The notes under the pieces were generated by a model, which worked only from the letters and a program-made list of their open reading frames with translations, was not told the DNA's origin and searched no databases. The translations under genes and the position numbers were made by a program. A stretch of 64,000 bases of DNA. Origin: Paenibacillus nanensis (GTDB lineage Bacteria; Bacillota; Bacilli; Paenibacillales; Paenibacillaceae). Below, one piece after another: positions 61,015-64,000 of this stretch (the first letter of the stretch is position 1; each line of letters opens with the position of its first letter). The DNA is taken from positions 248,001 to 312,000 of the forward strand of contig NZ_QXQA01000001.1 of assembly GCF_003583765.1 (NCBI RefSeq), given 5' to 3'.

Positions 61015-62193
61015 TCAAAAGAGTGATGCATGATTTATTATACGTAATTTGGATACAATATCCAAAACGATGGTCTGAGCGGCGGAGACGGAGGGGTGGC
61101 TATCCTTCGGCTGCAGCTTGCGGATGTGGAATCTCATATTCATGAGCCGCATCGGGTCATGGACAAGTTCAAGCATCTGGTTAATTAAATCATCCATATC
61201 GTTGGAGACAATAGCCGCTCCTTTGGATTGGAGATACAGAGCGTTTTGCTTCTCTTGGCCGGGAACCGGCCGGTAAATAAAAGCCGGCAATTCGGCGGCA
61301 ATCGCTTCGGCCAGCGTCACGCCGCCGGGTTTCGTCACCAGGCAATCCGAAATCGCCATTAGCTCGTGAATGTCGTTCATGTAGCCAAACGCGTGAAGAC
61401 GGCTTGCGGCGGGATGCTGCCGGAAGCGCTCGACCGCGGCTGAATGCAAGAGGTCATTCCGTCCGCATACCAGCGCAATTTGAAGCTCGGGAGCCCGAAG
61501 CAGCATCGTTTCGCACATTTCCAGCACATGGGGCAAGACGCCTTGCGCGCCGGCCATGACGAGGGCGGTCGGATTTCCCGCCTGCAGCCCGTATTTGGCA
61601 TAGAGCTCAGCCGCGCGGGTAGCGGCCTGAAACCCTTTTTTTAGGGGAATGCCGCTTACTTTAATATTTTGCGGATGAATGCCGAGCTGCCGAAGCTCGC
61701 TGCTTAAATCGGGAGTAGCGACATAGTACCGGTCAATGCTGGGATGGACCCAGCGGCAGTGCAGATCGAAATCGGTTATGACCGAAAAGGAAGGGACGCG
61801 TTTGCTTGGATTTTTCAAGCTTTGATGGGCATAAAAAGGGAAGGTGTACACTACCGCATCGGGCTTCTCCTTCTGCAGCAGCTGCCGAACCTTCTGACGG
61901 CCGAAGGAGTGCAGCCAGCTGCCGAACAGCGAATTGTGCTTCATCGGCTTGGTAATGTCGTACATCCACCCGTATAGATAGGGGAGATGAGTATAACTGC
62001 TTTGATAAAAACGCCTGGTCATTTCGTTCAGCCAAGGATGCGATTCGGCCATGAGATCGCACATGACAATCTGGTGCTCCCCGTAATCGGCGCATGCGTC
62101 ACGAAGCGCCTTGGCGGCTTGAATATGTCCTTCGCCGTAAGAAGCGTACACGATTAGCAATTTAGGTAAACGGGCTTGGGATTGTAGCAGCAT
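61015..62193 (-). CDS. UgtP/MGDG synthase-like diacylglycerol glycosyltransferase
   Basis: The 392-residue GT28 enzyme begins with the family motif LLIVYASYGEGHIQAAKALR, continues with SVITDFDLHCRWVHPSIDRY and ALVMAGAQGV, and has the sugar-nucleotide motif CLVTKPGGVTLAEAIA. Family members (UgtP/YpfP, MGDG synthase) transfer glucose or galactose from the UDP-sugar to diacylglycerol, making membrane glycolipid and the lipoteichoic acid anchor. The ATG follows AGGAGG by 6 nt. It heads a four-gene operon with an LtaA-like flippase, a TVP38-type protein and a zinc-ribbon protein. Confidence 0.85.
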   Translation of the reverse strand: MLLQSQARLPKLLIVYASYGEGHIQAAKALRDACADYGEHQIVMCDLMAESHPWLNEMTRRFYQSSYTHLPYLYGWMYDITKPMKHNSLFGSWLHSFGRQKVRQLLQKEKPDAVVYTFPFYAHQSLKNPSKRVPSFSVITDFDLHCRWVHPSIDRYYVATPDLSSELRQLGIHPQNIKVSGIPLKKGFQAATRAAELYAKYGLQAGNPTALVMAGAQGVLPHVLEMCETMLLRAPELQIALVCGRNDLLHSAAVERFRQHPAASRLHAFGYMNDIHELMAISDCLVTKPGGVTLAEAIAAELPAFIYRPVPGQEKQNALYLQSKGAAIVSNDMDDLINQMLELVHDPMRLMNMRFHIRKLQPKDSHPSVSAAQTIVLDIVSKLRIINHASLF

Positions 62194-62333
62194 GCCGCAC
62201 CTCCTATCCTAAAGTGTAAATTTGTATTGTAAAATAGATGTGAATTTACTTTGGATCCTTTATATTATTTTTGTGTAGGAATTGTAATATCCGTCCTCAT
62301 TTAACGAACCCTAAACAAAAGGAGTGAAAGCTT

Positions 62334-63311
62334 GTGAAGTATACTTATCTGGGCCGATCCGGCCTCAAGGTCAGCAAGCTGTGTCTCGGTACGATGAATT
62401 TCGGCGTTGACACCGATGAAAGGGAAGCGTTCCGAATTATGGATGCGGCGCTTGATGCCGGCATTAACTTCTTCGATACGGCGAATATTTACGGATGGGG
62501 AGAAAATGCCGGCCGAACGGAGGAAATTATCGGCAGGTGGTTCAAAGAGGGAGAGGGGCGGAGAGAACGTACCGTCCTGGCTACTAAAGTGTATGGCGAT
62601 ATGCATGATACATATGACGGTCCGAACCGTGAGCAAGGGCTGTCCGCTTACAAAATCCGACGTCATTTAGAGGGTTCTCTGAAGCGGCTGCAGACCGATC
62701 ATATCGAGCTGTACCAAATGCATCACGTTGACCGCAACGTCAGCTGGAATGAGCTGTGGGATGCGTTTGAAATCGCGCAAATGCAGGGTAAAATCGGTTA
62801 TGTCGGGTCCAGCAACTTCGCCGGCTGGGACATTGCGGTCGCGCAAGGGGAAGCGAAGGCGAGAGGAAGGCTGGGCCTTGTATCGGAGCAGCACAAGTAT
62901 AATTTGCTGTGCAGGCTTCCGGAGCTTGAAGTGCTTCCGGCCTCGCAGGCGCTTGGGCTGGGCGTTATTCCGTGGAGTCCGCTTGACGGGGGCTTGCTCG
63001 CGGGCAATCACCGCCGCAAAGGCGGCGGACGCAGAAGCGGCGACGACAAGCGTCTCGAAAAGCATCGCGCGCAGCTAGACGCTTATGCGAAGCTGTGCGA
63101 CGAGATCGGCGAGCCGGAGGACCTGGTCTCGCTGGCATGGCTGCTGCATAACCCGGCCGTTACCGCGCCGATTATCGGCGTCCGTACGCTGGAGCAATTC
63201 GAGCGCTCCCTCCGCGCAGTCGAGCTCGAGCTGAGCGAGGAGACGCTGAAGCGAATCGACGAGATCTTCCCGGGTCCTGGCGGGGACGCGCCGCGAGCGT
63301 ACGCTTGGTAA
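62334..63311 (+). CDS. Aldo/keto reductase (Tas-like)
   Basis: The 325-residue reductase has the family start YLGRSGLKVSKLCLGTMNFG, the catalytic D and Y in NFFDTANIYGWGENAGR, the lysine in LATKVYGD and the histidine in IELYQMHHVDRNV. The cofactor-binding end reads APIIGVRTLEQFERSLRAVE. It starts at GTG 62334, 8 nt after AAAGGAG. It belongs to a different branch from the reductase at 37.1 kb. The substrate is unknown. Confidence 0.9.
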   Translation: MKYTYLGRSGLKVSKLCLGTMNFGVDTDEREAFRIMDAALDAGINFFDTANIYGWGENAGRTEEIIGRWFKEGEGRRERTVLATKVYGDMHDTYDGPNREQGLSAYKIRRHLEGSLKRLQTDHIELYQMHHVDRNVSWNELWDAFEIAQMQGKIGYVGSSNFAGWDIAVAQGEAKARGRLGLVSEQHKYNLLCRLPELEVLPASQALGLGVIPWSPLDGGLLAGNHRRKGGGRRSGDDKRLEKHRAQLDAYAKLCDEIGEPEDLVSLAWLLHNPAVTAPIIGVRTLEQFERSLRAVELELSEETLKRIDEIFPGPGGDAPRAYAW

Positions 63312-63408
63312 GTATCGTCTTTATACGAGGTCGATCTGGTTTGGAAATTGTGCGGTAACGTCGTTTTTGGCGGTTATAGTCAACCGTTTTGCCATCAATC
63401 ATAATCAA

Positions 63409-63433
63409 AGCCCGAGATTCGAAATCTCGGGCT
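63409..63433. terminator. Terminator between the reductase and ilvA
   Basis: AGCCCGAGATT and AATCTCGGGCT form an 11-bp perfect stem with a three-base loop between two convergent genes; T residues follow on the minus strand. Confidence 0.8.
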
Positions 63434-63448
63434 CCTTTGCGTCCATGG

Positions 63449-63997
63449 TCAAATAAGTAAGTTGAATAATACGGGGTCTTTGTTCAGCTCTAGAAATTGA
63501 AAGCCTTTTTTCGTCATGCGATCAACGAGGGGCAAGTAGTCCTCCCGGTGCTTGAGCTCGATGCCGACGAGCGCGGGACCATTATCTTTGTTTGATTTTT
63601 TCGTATATTCGAAGCGGGTGATGTCATCGTTAGGTCCAAGCACCTGGTCTAGAAATTCTCTTAAAGCTCCGGCTCTTTGAGGGAAGTTGACCATAAAATA
63701 ATGCTTATACCCTTCGTAAATCAACGAGCGTTCCTTAATTTCCTGCATCCGGTCGACGTCATTATTGCCTCCGCTCACTACGCATACGACCGTTTTGCCT
63801 GCGATTTGATCACGGTAAGCGTCAAGCGCGGCAATCGGAAGCGCACCGGCAGGCTCAGCGACGATGGCGTTCTCGTTGTACAGATCGAGCATCGTCGTAC
63901 ATACTTTACCTTCCGGAACGACGACTACATCATCAAGGAGCTCTTGGCATATGGAGAAGGTCAGGTCGCCGATTCGTTTCACGGCAGCGCCGTCCAC
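63449..63997 (-). CDS. ilvA: Threonine ammonia-lyase IlvA, C-terminal part (cut by the window end)
   Basis: The visible 182 residues match the C-terminal half of biosynthetic threonine dehydratase, which makes 2-oxobutanoate for isoleucine. They include the end of the PLP-binding domain (ENAIVAEPAGALPIAALDAY, VVCVVSGGNNDVDRMQEI, with the GGNN phosphate loop) and one ACT-like regulatory domain (HYFMVNFPQRAGALREFLDQ). This is the short form with a single ACT-like domain, as in Bacillus. The gene continues beyond base 64000. Confidence 0.92.
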   Translation of the reverse strand: MDGAAVKRIGDLTFSICQELLDDVVVVPEGKVCTTMLDLYNENAIVAEPAGALPIAALDAYRDQIAGKTVVCVVSGGNNDVDRMQEIKERSLIYEGYKHYFMVNFPQRAGALREFLDQVLGPNDDITRFEYTKKSNKDNGPALVGIELKHREDYLPLVDRMTKKGFQFLELNKDPVLFNLLI

Positions 63998-64000
63998 GAA

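Noticed and set aside
63340..63390. Lone copy of a family I hairpin (GTAACGTCG to GGCGGTTAT)
   Set aside because: Only about five pairs form and the stem is broken; similarity to arrays A and C may be chance.

Overview
The window looks like chromosomal DNA of a spore-forming, Paenibacillus-like Firmicute. The reasons are moderately high G+C, strong AGGAGG-type ribosome sites with many GTG and TTG starts, and relatives of Bacillus genes (YheC/YheD, YtxJ, YhgE, YhbDEF, KhtTU, PrsA, YhfW, UgtP). Sporulation signals are also present: a Spo0A box and sigma-K-type promoters. I see no prophage, insertion sequence, rRNA or CRISPR array. One tRNA-Thr(CGT) gene is present.

Layout. 1-6 kb: spore-coat ATP-grasp protein, SLH-domain protein, bacillithiol redox protein YtxJ, and a TetR regulator with the YhgE membrane protein it probably controls. 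6.8-10.6 kb: polyamine importer potABCD. 11-16.4 kb: YhbD regulator with two bactofilins and an MFS pump, then a HAD phosphatase and a TIM-barrel isomerase. 16.5-24.1 kb: a very large NHL/FecR surface protein, a divergent IF-3 paralogue, and a molybdopterin oxidoreductase with FdhD. 24.1-28.2 kb: an ABC exporter behind a near-perfect Fur box, and the KhtTU potassium efflux pair. 30-38 kb: LysM-anchored 5'-nucleotidase, deoC, sugar epimerase with a glyoxalase, PrsA-type foldase, HD-GYP protein, aldo/keto reductase. 38-44.4 kb: signalling block with a hybrid kinase, an OmpR-type regulator and a degenerate GGDEF-EAL protein. 44.5-54.9 kb: small coat-like proteins, a Ser/Thr kinase, TraX, the tRNA, a LigD polymerase lacking its ligase core, a Rieske oxidoreductase, a dead SMR pump, a chemoreceptor, a Nudix protein and MscL. 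55-64 kb: sporulation-type kinase, AlkC, small proteins, a glycolipid operon (UgtP-like transferase, LtaA-like flippase, TVP38 protein, zinc-ribbon protein), aldo/keto reductase, and the end of ilvA.

The most unusual content is intergenic. Five tandem arrays (2.3, 6.0, 10.7, 28.3 and 29.0 kb) each carry a 23-25 bp inverted repeat every 51-52 bp. They use three different palindrome sequences. The shared spacing, close to five helical turns, across unrelated sequences suggests a common constraint such as phased binding of a DNA-organising protein or serial RNA hairpins. I know of no described family that matches. No function is proven.

Several blocks form coherent units: TetR-YhgE with a matching operator before each gene; UgtP-LtaA-TVP38 as a glycolipid synthesis and export unit; hybrid kinase, response regulator and c-di-GMP proteins as a signalling unit; and potABCD as a complete importer.
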